A stretch of 15,035 nucleotides of DNA from HB2-32-21 sp040235495 (lineage in GTDB: Bacteria; Pseudomonadota; Gammaproteobacteria; Pseudomonadales; Porticoccaceae). This document shows positions 8,261 to 14,584 of this stretch, in pieces. Made by a program: the position numbers and the translations under genes. The DNA is taken from positions 1 to 15,035 of the forward strand of contig JBECKV010000088.1 in the NCBI GenBank assembly GCA_040235495.1. Direction: 5' to 3'. Within the stretch, counting starts at the first letter, position 1; each line of letters starts with the position of its first letter. The notes under the pieces are model-generated. The model was given only the letters and a program-made list of their open reading frames with translations, ran no database searches and was not told the origin of the DNA.

Positions 8261-10304
8261 CTTGAGCAACCGCTGCTTCAGGGGCGTCGGCGGCGGCCAC
8301 CTGGCCAATCGCCGCGTCCACGTCAGGAATGCCGCCGGCCGCCAGCCATCTTAATCCGTCGAGGATGTAGCCGGGCGCGTCCCAACCCGTCTCATCGATA
8401 GCGTATTTGAGGGCGAACTCCGACTTCTTGATCTTGTCGAGCTTGTCCCATGCGCATTGGGCCTGTTCGTCGGACGTGGCCCCTTCGATGCCAAACGTCG
8501 CCGGATTCGCCAGCATGAACGCGTCCTCGAAGGTGCGGCCGCACGGACCGCCTTTGGCCTCGGGCCGTTGAAACGCGATGCGCCTCAGCCCCTTGAGCTT
8601 GGATGCATCATCTTTCGTCAGAAGAGCTGCGGGCGAACAGTCGCCGTCACCAAACCAAGTATTGAGACAAGCGTTGCTAGTGGCTGTTCCCTGATAAACA
8701 GGACAGGCGGAACCGCCGGCGGCGACGACGGAGTCAAGGTCGGTGATGATGAGTGTCCGCAGCTCCAGAAAGTCGAGAAGGTCGAAGAATATGTGCGCGT
8801 AGGCGCCCCCAACCTCCATGATCGTCATGTACTGGCTGGACAACTTGGGCGCGTCGGACTCGGCCTCCTCTAGCTTTTCGATGATGACCGGCAACAGCAG
8901 GCGCTCGCTGGTGCCTTCGATCAATATTGCCTTGTCGGCGAAGAACAGGTCGCAGCGAGTCAGTGTCAGATATTGGTGGAGAAACCTTCTGTGATCTTCC
9001 GGCGTTTCACGTAGCCCTTCGCGCAGGTCCTTGATCGCGGTCTGGCGAACGCCACCAGCGGCGGTCGGGAGGAAATACCGGATCGCCTCGAAGCCGGCCG
9101 CATTGGCGACGTGGGATGAGTGCGTCGATACGATGAACTGAACCGGCCAGGGCACGGGAGCGCCCTCCTGCTCGCTGAGCTGCTGAGCGATCTTTGACAG
9201 CTGTCGGATGAACACTTCCTGCATCTGGGGATGCAGGTGAGCCTCGGGTTCCTCGATGAAAACGAGGTGGACGCCGGGAGCGTTCGGTTCGGTGCGGAAG
9301 GTGCGATAGAAGCTAACAATCCGAAGCAGGATGAAGATGAGGTTGCGTATCCCGAGGCCGGTATAGGACTCCGGCAACAGGATACCGTGATGGCCCGTGT
9401 ATCTCACCTTGGTGTGGCGGGAAAGGAGCCGTTCCACGTCTAGTGTCGTCTCCGTCTCCAACTCGGAACTGTCGAGACCGGGATAGCCAAACGTGCGCAA
9501 GGTGGGCATCAGCTTCCGCAGCTCTTCCTTGAAACTGCCCTCGATTGTCTGCTGAATGTCGCGCACGGCTTCTTGCAAAGCTTTAGCGATGGCTTGGTCG
9601 GCCTGATCGGCGGTCGGCGATTTCGCGGTAGTGAAGAGACTTTCGAGGATTTTGGCCAGAACGTCACTGTCTCGCGACGTGTCGTCGTCGAGCCCACGTT
9701 GGGCGTTCACGAAACCCGTCTTCAGGAGTGACCGGAGCGCACTCTCGGCCATCTGCTTCCGATTGGTAGGATCGTTGGGGTCTTCGGCCCATATGCTGGC
9801 GACAAAGAGAGCGGGAATGCGTTCACGGAGCACCTTGAAGAAGGCGAGCCTGTCCCCGTCGGTCAACTTGCCAGCCGGCTGATCGGCGAACAGCGACTCG
9901 ATGGAGCCGTCGCGCAATTCGTAGCGCGCCACGACGAGGGCCTCATTGCAGTCGGGGTCGAGATCGATGACGAAGTCGCTGAGAGGGCCAAGATCGGGCA
10001 GCTTGGGATCGTATCGGAACAGGAGTCGCAGTTCGATGCTCGGTATCAGTGCGCGAACCTCGTTGTCTTCCCGGCCCGCGTTCTTGGCCTTGAGCGCTTC
10101 GCAAAAGCCGTCATACGAGGCGTTCGAGAAGTCCTCGATCTGGAATTTCGGGTTCTGGTCTACGAGAAACCGGCGGATGGCCTCCGAAAGCGATGTCTTG
10201 CCGCTATTATTGCGACCGACGACTAGCGTCGTTTGGTCTTCAAGCACTAACTCCACATCGGCCAAAAGCCGGAAGTTTTTAACTGTGACTTTGTGGATGT
10301 GCAT
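8253..10304 (-). CDS. gajA: Gabija protein GajA, OLD-family ATPase/TOPRIM endonuclease
   Basis: A 683-residue class 2 OLD-family nuclease. The N-terminal ABC-type ATPase has Walker A GRNNSGKTS (30-38), a helical insertion (about 150-290), signature/Walker B HLVFIEEPEAHLHP (346-359) and the H-loop STHSSHV (393-399). The C-terminal TOPRIM domain has the acidic residue in LIEGTSERLLLP (E463), the DxD in IITDLDS (D522, D524), FEDAF (592-596) and a late lysine in KSEFALKYA. All expected metal-site residues look present. GajA oligomerises, binds and nicks DNA, and its ATPase domain regulates the nuclease in response to nucleotide loss during infection (known for the family). It is longer than the Bacillus protein (578 residues). 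The ATG start is supported by AAAGGA 6 bases upstream. gajB overlaps its 3' end. The attC-like site lies directly upstream. Confidence 0.9.
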   Translation of the reverse strand: MHIHKVTVKNFRLLADVELVLEDQTTLVVGRNNSGKTSLSEAIRRFLVDQNPKFQIEDFSNASYDGFCEALKAKNAGREDNEVRALIPSIELRLLFRYDPKLPDLGPLSDFVIDLDPDCNEALVVARYELRDGSIESLFADQPAGKLTDGDRLAFFKVLRERIPALFVASIWAEDPNDPTNRKQMAESALRSLLKTGFVNAQRGLDDDTSRDSDVLAKILESLFTTAKSPTADQADQAIAKALQEAVRDIQQTIEGSFKEELRKLMPTLRTFGYPGLDSSELETETTLDVERLLSRHTKVRYTGHHGILLPESYTGLGIRNLIFILLRIVSFYRTFRTEPNAPGVHLVFIEEPEAHLHPQMQEVFIRQLSKIAQQLSEQEGAPVPWPVQFIVSTHSSHVANAAGFEAIRYFLPTAAGGVRQTAIKDLREGLRETPEDHRRFLHQYLTLTRCDLFFADKAILIEGTSERLLLPVIIEKLEEAESDAPKLSSQYMTIMEVGGAYAHIFFDLLDFLELRTLIITDLDSVVAAGGSACPVYQGTATSNACLNTWFGDGDCSPAALLTKDDASKLKGLRRIAFQRPEAKGGPCGRTFEDAFMLANPATFGIEGATSDEQAQCAWDKLDKIKKSEFALKYAIDETGWDAPGYILDGLRWLAAGGIPDVDAAIGQVAAADAPEAAVAQDG

Positions 10305-10310
10305 GCTTGG

Positions 10311-10316
10311 TCCTTT
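10311..10316 (-). promoter_or_regulatory. Ribosome binding site of gajA
   Basis: AAAGGA on the minus strand, 6 bases before the gajA ATG. It fixes the start, and it shows that gajA has its own translation signal rather than depending on coupling to hicA. Confidence 0.7.
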
Positions 10317-10338
10317 AACGTTCGGTTATATTCTTGCC

Positions 10339-10440
10339 ACATAACGCCTTTCTTCAGCGGCCAAATAGTGCTGGCGCGGCTTTTGTGGCAGAAAAAAACA
10401 TGCAAGCATGGCTTGGTCCGATGGGAAGAATTTGTTATGC
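10339..10440 (-). other. Candidate integron attC recombination site (about 102 bp)
   Basis: On the minus strand the segment starts GCATAAC and ends GTTATGT, 102 bp apart. The arms pair imperfectly: CATAAC with GTTATG, TTCTTC with GAAGAA, and CGGACCAA with TTGGCCG. The last pair leaves one unpaired A, resembling the extrahelical base of attC L'' arms. The interior is not conserved. It lies 10 bases after the hicA stop and before gajA, exactly where a cassette's attC belongs, and in the right orientation. The cores depart from the strict GTTRRRY/RYYYAAC consensus at one position each, but keep the complementary GTTATG/CATAAC. No integrase gene is visible, so the claim rests on structure and position. 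Confidence 0.6.
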
Positions 10441-10450
10441 GCGACCTTGA

Positions 10451-10666
10451 TCATAGCGCCGCAATGAAGTCCTCGACCGCTACATCCGCTTGCCGCAGAA
10501 GTCCCGCGAGGGTTCCGACCTTCAGCTCTTTGTGAAGAGGAACGACACATCCCTTGTGATCCTTTCGAAGCACAACATGGCTGCCACTCTGGCGAACCTG
10601 CACAAAGCCGAGGCGCCTCAATGCCTGTATTGCTTCTGAACCCGAAATCCTTGGGAGTCTAGGCAT
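10451..10666 (-). CDS. hicA: HicA-family mRNA interferase toxin
   Basis: A 71-residue HicA toxin: a small double-stranded-RNA-binding-like ribonuclease that cleaves mRNA when freed from HicB. The hallmark is visible: GSEAIQALRRLGFVQVRQSG followed by SHVVLR, with the catalytic histidine in GSHVVL, and the C-terminal part HKELKVGTLAGLLRQADV. The ATG at 10666 overlaps the hicB stop by 8 bases, so toxin translation is coupled to the antitoxin. Its length is normal for the family and it appears intact. An attC-like site follows its stop, which fits the known enrichment of toxin-antitoxin cassettes in chromosomal integrons. Confidence 0.92.
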   Translation of the reverse strand: MPRLPRISGSEAIQALRRLGFVQVRQSGSHVVLRKDHKGCVVPLHKELKVGTLAGLLRQADVAVEDFIAAL

Positions 10667-10865
10667 GTTCTGGAATATTGAACACCGTGACCAATGGATG
10701 ACCTTTGGAGACGAGCGGAAACTCCTCCAGATACAAAGAGGTGGCTTCCCTCAAATTTTCGATTGCTTCCTCAACGGTCTCACCCTGGCTAGTAGTGCCG
10801 GTCTCTGGGTTGAGAGCAACAAAGCCGCCTTCTTCCGCGGGGGTAATAACAGCTGTCATTTGCAT
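10659..10865 (-). CDS. hicB: HicB-family antitoxin (short form)
   Basis: A 68-residue HicB antitoxin with the partially degraded RNase-H-like fold: TAVITPAEEGGFVALNPETG, then TTSQGETVEEAIENLREATS and LYLEEF. It neutralises HicA by binding its active site. The ATG at 10865 is preferred because GGAG lies 7 bases upstream. The frame extends to an ATG at 10922, but that would add a charged leader unlike the family. This short form ends soon after the core (VTVFNIPEHA) and shows no helix-turn-helix or ribbon DNA-binding domain, so autoregulation by operator binding is doubtful. The antitoxin gene comes first, the reverse of the classic hicAB order but common. Confidence 0.9.
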   Translation of the reverse strand: MQMTAVITPAEEGGFVALNPETGTTSQGETVEEAIENLREATSLYLEEFPLVSKGHPLVTVFNIPEHA

Positions 10866-10872
10866 AAGTAAG

Positions 10873-10876
10873 CTCC
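10873..10876 (-). promoter_or_regulatory. Ribosome binding site of hicB
   Basis: GGAG on the minus strand, 7 bases before the ATG at 10865. It decides the short start over the upstream in-frame ATG at 10922. Confidence 0.6.
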
Positions 10877-11091
10877 AGTTGCGGGCATTGTCACTCAGAG
10901 CCTGACGCTCGGGCAAGCGCATGGCAGTTTACTCATACGCACGCGGGTTTTGGCGCTTCGCTTCATTGCCAGGCCCTGAGTCGCCCGCCTTACCCTCTAT
11001 GAAAAACTATAGGCCAGGCTCTCTACCCGGCGCGTAGATGAGTATGCGCGTTTACACGCGGTATTGACCAAGGCATTGCAAATCATCGACG

Positions 11092-11121
11092 GGAAGATGT
11101 GTCTAGTTAAGCACATCTTCC
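11092..11121. repeat. Perfect 10-bp inverted repeat around the mlaB stop codon
   Basis: GGAAGATGTG (11092-11101) and CACATCTTCC (11112-11121) are exact reverse complements with a 10-base loop. The loop contains the mlaB TAG. It can form a strong hairpin in the mRNA of the last mla gene, but no T-run follows on the minus strand, so intrinsic termination is not supported. It may protect the 3' end of the mla transcript or mark an old insertion boundary. Confidence 0.7.
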
Positions 11122-11405
11122 AGCCCCACCAGTTCAATGATGGCCCCAAGGTGTTTGGGAATATTGACCACGGCCAGCTGCCGCTGACAGGAGATCGCGA
11201 TCCGGCGCCATGACAGTAAAAGCGCGATAGCCGCGCTGTTGGCGTATTCAAGGCCGCTCAGATCGACCCGACATTGCGGTGGCGCCTGAGCCCTTAGCCA
11301 GGCGCTGCCCCTGGCCTCGATGCCGACAACGGAATCGAAATCCAGCCTTCCCCGCGGATACAGGGTGTCAGTATCGAACTCGAGCGAGCAAACGCTGGCA
11401 TTCAT
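11103..11405 (-). CDS. mlaB: MlaB, STAS-domain subunit of the Mla phospholipid ABC transporter
   Basis: A 100-residue cytoplasmic STAS-domain protein, close in length to E. coli MlaB (97). The core STAS element reads VDLSGLEYANSAAIALLLSW, with S57 in the place of the usual conserved Ser/Thr. MlaB binds MlaF and is needed for assembly and activity of the MlaFEDB complex in the inner membrane. Its ATG overlaps the mlaC stop (ATGA). It is the last gene of the operon. The usual next genes (bolA/ibaG, then murA) are missing here. The C-terminus and stop lie inside a perfect inverted repeat, so the last few residues could have been changed by a past rearrangement. Confidence 0.85.
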   Translation of the reverse strand: MNASVCSLEFDTDTLYPRGRLDFDSVVGIEARGSAWLRAQAPPQCRVDLSGLEYANSAAIALLLSWRRIAISCQRQLAVVNIPKHLGAIIELVGLEDVLN

Positions 11406-12118
11406 GAGGCTTGTTTACTTTCCCGCAAGGCATCGATGGTCCGTTCGCTCTTCCAGTTGTCGATGGCCTGATCGACATCACCACCATTATTTTCCACGGC
11501 GTAAGCAAACTGATTACGGAAAATATTACCTATATTGATACCATCGACGATGACGTTGTACAGCTTCCAGGGTTCGCCCGGCTTGCGGTGCAGGGAATAC
11601 TGGATAAGGTGGGCGGCCTGGCCGGGACGCTGGATTTTTTGTTCGATTCTGGCGTAGTTCTCGCTTATGGCGTCGGCGGCGGGTGGCAGGGTCTCGATAC
11701 GCTCGTCGGCGAAATCCAACAGGGCTTTGGCGTAGGTGTAAATCAGGTCATGCTTGAGTATCCTCCCGAAACGATCGATGCGCGCCTGAAACCGGGCCTT
11801 TTCCTCATCCGATTCCAGCGCCCGATAGTGCCGGGCACTGGCGTAAATGGCCATCACGCCGCGCGTAAAGCGCTCGGTATCCACCAACTCATCGACGATC
11901 TCGCCGACCTGCTGGTAATAGCGTTCCGGCTCCTCCTCGCCATCCGCCCTCGTCGATCTGACCAGCGCCAGAACACGTTCGGTACTGTCGACCACCAGCT
12001 GATAGGGCGGCACGGTATATCCGGGCTGATCGCAATCCTCCGCGCAGGGTTGGGTCCCGTGTGTCGCCAGCGACAAACCCGTTAACCAAAGCAACACGAC
12101 ACCGAGAACGCGGATCAT
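11402..12118 (-). CDS. mlaC: MlaC, periplasmic phospholipid carrier
   Basis: A 238-residue soluble periplasmic lipid carrier of the toluene-tolerance Ttg2D/MlaC family. It ferries phospholipid between the MlaA complex in the outer membrane and MlaFEDB in the inner membrane. A signal peptide is evident (MIRVLGVVLLWLTGLSLATH, then a polar region from about residue 21). The family's core features follow: the helical part with FTRGVMAIYASARHYRALES and, near the end, the strand VDGINIGNIFRNQFAYAVEN. It is somewhat longer than E. coli MlaC (211) owing to a longer N-terminal stretch with a Cys pair (PCAEDCDQPGY). The start overlaps mlaD (ATGA). Confidence 0.9.
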   Translation of the reverse strand: MIRVLGVVLLWLTGLSLATHGTQPCAEDCDQPGYTVPPYQLVVDSTERVLALVRSTRADGEEEPERYYQQVGEIVDELVDTERFTRGVMAIYASARHYRALESDEEKARFQARIDRFGRILKHDLIYTYAKALLDFADERIETLPPAADAISENYARIEQKIQRPGQAAHLIQYSLHRKPGEPWKLYNVIVDGINIGNIFRNQFAYAVENNGGDVDQAIDNWKSERTIDALRESKQAS

Positions 12119-12579
12119 GGGGCGCCCATCCTGCTTGTCACCAGCCTGCCCACCAGTTCTTCGAGGATCAGCGCCGATTGGGTATCGCGGACCCGATCGC
12201 CGTCGCCTAGTGTCTCCGCGACGCCACCGGGCGACAGCGCGATGTATTTTTCACCCAGTATTCCCGCGGTCTGTATGGCCGCGATGGTGTCCTCGCTGAG
12301 ATCCTTGACGGTGTTGCTTATGACCATGTCGACGCGCGCGCGCATGGACTGCGGCGAGATGGTGATCGCTGTCACCTGCCCGACCTGGACCCCCGCCACG
12401 GTGACTTTTGCCTTTGCCGTGAGGCCGGCGACATTGTTGAATTCGGCGTACAACCGGTAGGTGCCTTTGCTGTCAAATTCGCGGTTGATTCCGCTTACCT
12501 GTATGGCCAGAAAGCCCAGCGCCAGGATGCCGGCGAGAATAAAAAAACCTACTGTGAGTTCGATCACTCGGCTTTGCAT
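12115..12579 (-). CDS. mlaD: MlaD, membrane-anchored MCE-domain protein
   Basis: A 154-residue protein with one N-terminal transmembrane helix (about residues 8-27, VGFFILAGILALGFLAIQV) and one MCE domain (about 38-117, including NNVAGLTAKAKVTVAGVQVG and AGILGEKYIALSPGG). Six copies form a ring that channels phospholipids between MlaC and MlaE. The ATG at 12579 is chosen because it gives a TGATG junction with mlaE. The frame also has a TTG one codon upstream, which is less likely. It is slightly shorter than E. coli MlaD (183), lacking part of the C-terminal tail. It is co-translated with mlaE and mlaC. Confidence 0.92.
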   Translation of the reverse strand: MQSRVIELTVGFFILAGILALGFLAIQVSGINREFDSKGTYRLYAEFNNVAGLTAKAKVTVAGVQVGQVTAITISPQSMRARVDMVISNTVKDLSEDTIAAIQTAGILGEKYIALSPGGVAETLGDGDRVRDTQSALILEELVGRLVTSRMGAP

Positions 12580-13367
12580 CAATTCACTCCAAACATGACG
12601 GCCGTTAAAAGAAAATCCATCCCCAGTACCGCGAGGGAGGAGTAGACAACGGTGCGGGTAGTGGCGCGGCTGATTCCTTCGGAAGTGGGCGCCGTGTTGT
12701 AACCCTGAAACACGGCGATCCAGGTGATGACACCGCCGAATACGGCGGCCTTTATGACGCCGTTGAAAATGTCCCGCCCGAATTCCAGGTAGTCCTGCAT
12801 GTTGATCCAGAAGGCGTCAACGTTGACACCCAGCCAACCGACGCCAACGATGACCGCGCCCCACAGCGCCACGACATTGAATATCTGCGCAAGCAAGGGC
12901 ATCGCGATAATGCCGGCCCACAGGCGCGGCCGAATGACGCGGCGAATCGGATCCACGCCGATGACTTCCATGGCGGCCAGTTGTTCGGTTGCCTTCATGA
13001 GGCCAATCTCGGCGGTCAGCGCGGAGCCGGCGCGCCCGGCAAACAGCAGGGCGGAGATCACCGGACCCAACTCCCTGACAAGCGTGACCGATACCGCCTG
13101 ACCCAGGGCCTCCACGGCGTCAAAACGTATCAGCAGGTTATAGCCCTGCAGTGCCAGCACCATGCCGACAAAGAAGCCGGATACGGCAATGATCAGCAGG
13201 GACAGGACGCCAACGTTGTACAACTGACGGATCAGCAGGGTCGGGCCATGACGAAAGTCGGGCGGACCGAACAGCGCGAGCGCAACAATCATTCCGGCAC
13301 GGCCAAGAGTCCCGATAACGGCGAGGCCGTCACGACCCAATTTGGCAATGTGCTCCAGCATGATCAT
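12579..13367 (-). CDS. mlaE: MlaE, permease subunit of the Mla transporter
   Basis: A 262-residue inner-membrane permease of the MlaE/YrbE family (E. coli MlaE has 260), with five to six hydrophobic helices. The family's most conserved part is visible: ELGPVISALLFAGRAGSALT, then AEIGLMKATEQLAAMEVIGV with the coupling-helix residues that contact MlaF, then DPIRRVIRPRLWAGIIAMPL. Two copies form the membrane core of MlaFEDB. The start (ATG at 13367) overlaps the mlaF stop by one base (TAATG). A second Met two codons on could also serve. Confidence 0.93.
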   Translation of the reverse strand: MIMLEHIAKLGRDGLAVIGTLGRAGMIVALALFGPPDFRHGPTLLIRQLYNVGVLSLLIIAVSGFFVGMVLALQGYNLLIRFDAVEALGQAVSVTLVRELGPVISALLFAGRAGSALTAEIGLMKATEQLAAMEVIGVDPIRRVIRPRLWAGIIAMPLLAQIFNVVALWGAVIVGVGWLGVNVDAFWINMQDYLEFGRDIFNGVIKAAVFGGVITWIAVFQGYNTAPTSEGISRATTRTVVYSSLAVLGMDFLLTAVMFGVN

Positions 13368-14206
13368 TACGGCGAACGCTGACGCGGCCCCGGGCCGAGG
13401 CCGAGGTCCTGCCGATAATCCGGCGCCGGATAGTGAAACGGTACCGGACCATCCGGCAGGCCATGCATAAACTGATGCACACGGGCGTCCTCGCTGTTGA
13501 GCACTTCGCGGGTTGGCCCGCTGTCGGCGACCGTGCCCCTGGCAATGACGTAGACATAGTCCGCGACGGCGGCGGTTTCCGGCACGCTATGCGATATGAC
13601 GATGCTGGTCAGGTTTAGCGCGCTGTTCAATCGCCTGATCAGGTCTGACAGCATGCCGATGGAAATAGGGTCCTGGCCGGCAAAGGGTTCGTCATAAAGT
13701 ATTAATTGCGGATCGAGCACAATCGCCCGCGCCAGGGCCACGCGCCTGGCCATGCCGCCGGAGAGCTCCGCCGGCATGAGTTCACAAGCGCCCCGCAAAC
13801 CGACGGCTTCGAGCTTGATCAGCACGATGTCCCGGATCATGCCCTCGGTGAGTCGCGTGTGGACCCGCAGCGGGAAAGCGACGTTCTCGAAAACCGACAG
13901 GTCGGTAAACAATGCGCCACTCTGAAACAGCACGCCCATTTTGCGACGCTCCAGAAAAAGTTCGGCGCGGCTCATGCGGGCCAGATCCCGGCCATCAATC
14001 CTGATAACACCACGTTTCGGTCTTACCTGGCCGGCAATCAGACGCAGCAGGGTCGTCTTGCCGCTGCCGCTGGGACCCATGATGGCGGTTACCCGGCCTT
14101 TCGGGATGCTGATATTGACGTCGTTTAAGACGCTGCGCTGCTTGTAGCCGAAACAGAGTCCATCGATTTCGATGAGGTTACCGTTTTCCGCGCCCTGTAC
14201 TGTCAT
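13367..14206 (-). CDS. mlaF: MlaF, ATPase subunit of the Mla transporter
   Basis: A 279-residue ABC ATPase, very like E. coli MlaF (269). It has Walker A GPSGSGKTT (44-52), a Q-loop in LFQSGALFTDLSVFENVAFP (Q95), signature LSGGMARRVALARAI (148-162), Walker B LILYDEPFAGQDP (168-180), H-loop H206 in ISHSVPE, and the C-terminal tail DGPVPFHYPAPDY typical of MlaF, which in E. coli contacts the partner MlaF and MlaB. It powers phospholipid transport. It is the first gene of the operon. The start has AAAGG only 2 bases upstream, an unusually short spacing, but it matches the family N-terminus. A promoter candidate lies about 320 bases upstream. Confidence 0.95.
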   Translation of the reverse strand: MTVQGAENGNLIEIDGLCFGYKQRSVLNDVNISIPKGRVTAIMGPSGSGKTTLLRLIAGQVRPKRGVIRIDGRDLARMSRAELFLERRKMGVLFQSGALFTDLSVFENVAFPLRVHTRLTEGMIRDIVLIKLEAVGLRGACELMPAELSGGMARRVALARAIVLDPQLILYDEPFAGQDPISIGMLSDLIRRLNSALNLTSIVISHSVPETAAVADYVYVIARGTVADSGPTREVLNSEDARVHQFMHGLPDGPVPFHYPAPDYRQDLGLGPGPRQRSP

Positions 14207-14236
14207 TGCCTTTATTTCGGTTATTTCGGTTCGGGT

Positions 14237-14434
14237 TCAAGCAGTTTCGTTTCTCGCGTCGTTATGAATCGAGTGGCTCGGTTGATCGGTTTCATCTGTG
14301 AATACTTCGATCACGTTCCATGCCCCAGTGACCTGTTTAAAACGGTGGGCCCCAAAACGGTGGGCCCCGGGGATAAACGGCTTTTGTGGATATACAAGCC
14401 AGCTATCGTAGACCTCGGTGAAGGTCTTGGCCAT
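14237..14434 (-). CDS. Doubtful small open frame upstream of mlaF
   Basis: A 65-residue frame that I do not recognise. It starts MAKTFTEVYDSWLVYPQKPF and has no good ribosome binding site (preceded by GGGCCGAA). The frame is open for some 12 codons further upstream (ending WFGGFSIFWAE before the Met), which hints at a piece of a longer, decayed gene. The 15-bp tandem duplication at 14339-14368 is in frame and gives GAHRF twice. It ends 30 bases before the mlaF start, so it could also be a leader peptide. It may not be real. Confidence 0.2.
   Translation of the reverse strand: MAKTFTEVYDSWLVYPQKPFIPGAHRFGAHRFKQVTGAWNVIEVFTDETDQPSHSIHNDARNETA
14339..14368. repeat. Perfect 15-bp tandem duplication
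   Basis: AAAACGGTGGGCCCC occurs twice, end to end, with no mismatch, followed by GGGG, which makes the second unit part of a GGGCCCCGGGG GC-rich patch. It lies in the mlaF leader region, which otherwise holds no confident gene. Confidence 0.85.
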
Positions 14435-14527
14435 TTCGGCCCAAAAAATACTGAATCCACCGAACCATTAATACGATATGTGCCCCATTGAACATAGAGC
14501 GTTAAACCAAGTAAATCCTGAGCAGTT

Positions 14528-14556
14528 ATTATTCTTGTTAAACAGGGAAAAACCAA
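14528..14556 (-). promoter_or_regulatory. Possible sigma-70 promoter toward mlaF
   Basis: On the minus strand TTGGTT (-35, 14551-14556) and AATAAT (-10, 14528-14533, five of six consensus bases) are separated by 17 bases. It points toward the mla operon, about 320 bases away, leaving a long leader. It is the best match seen in this stretch, but not proven. Confidence 0.3.
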
Positions 14557-14557
14557 G

Positions 14558-14577
14558 GGCTCACTTTATGATGAGCC
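14558..14577. repeat. Short hairpin next to the IS3 remnant
   Basis: GGCTCA and TGAGCC form a 6-bp stem with an 8-base loop. On the minus strand it is followed, after five bases, by TTTTT, so it could be a weak terminator for leftward transcription coming from the IS remnant. It partly abuts the promoter candidate. Confidence 0.3.
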
Positions 14578-14584
14578 ATCTATA

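Noticed and set aside
8261..8308. TTG start giving gajB 16 more residues
   Set aside because: Rare start codon, 56-base overlap with gajA and a Pro-rich leader; the ATG at 8260 gives a normal 8-base overlap.
10326..10550. Minus-strand 74-codon frame across the end of hicA
   Set aside because: It overlaps hicA in another frame and then runs through the attC-like palindrome; no family resemblance.
10866..10922. Longer HicB from the ATG at 10922
   Set aside because: The extra residues do not resemble HicB, and the ATG at 10865 has GGAG at correct spacing.
11411..12085. Plus-strand 224-codon frame
   Set aside because: Antisense shadow of mlaC, which has a signal peptide, family motifs and coupled neighbours.
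14207..14580. tRNA or riboswitch upstream of mlaF
   Set aside because: No cloverleaf, no T-loop GGTTCGAATCC-type box and no known aptamer core seen; the TTATTTCGG repeats just upstream of mlaF are short and unstructured.
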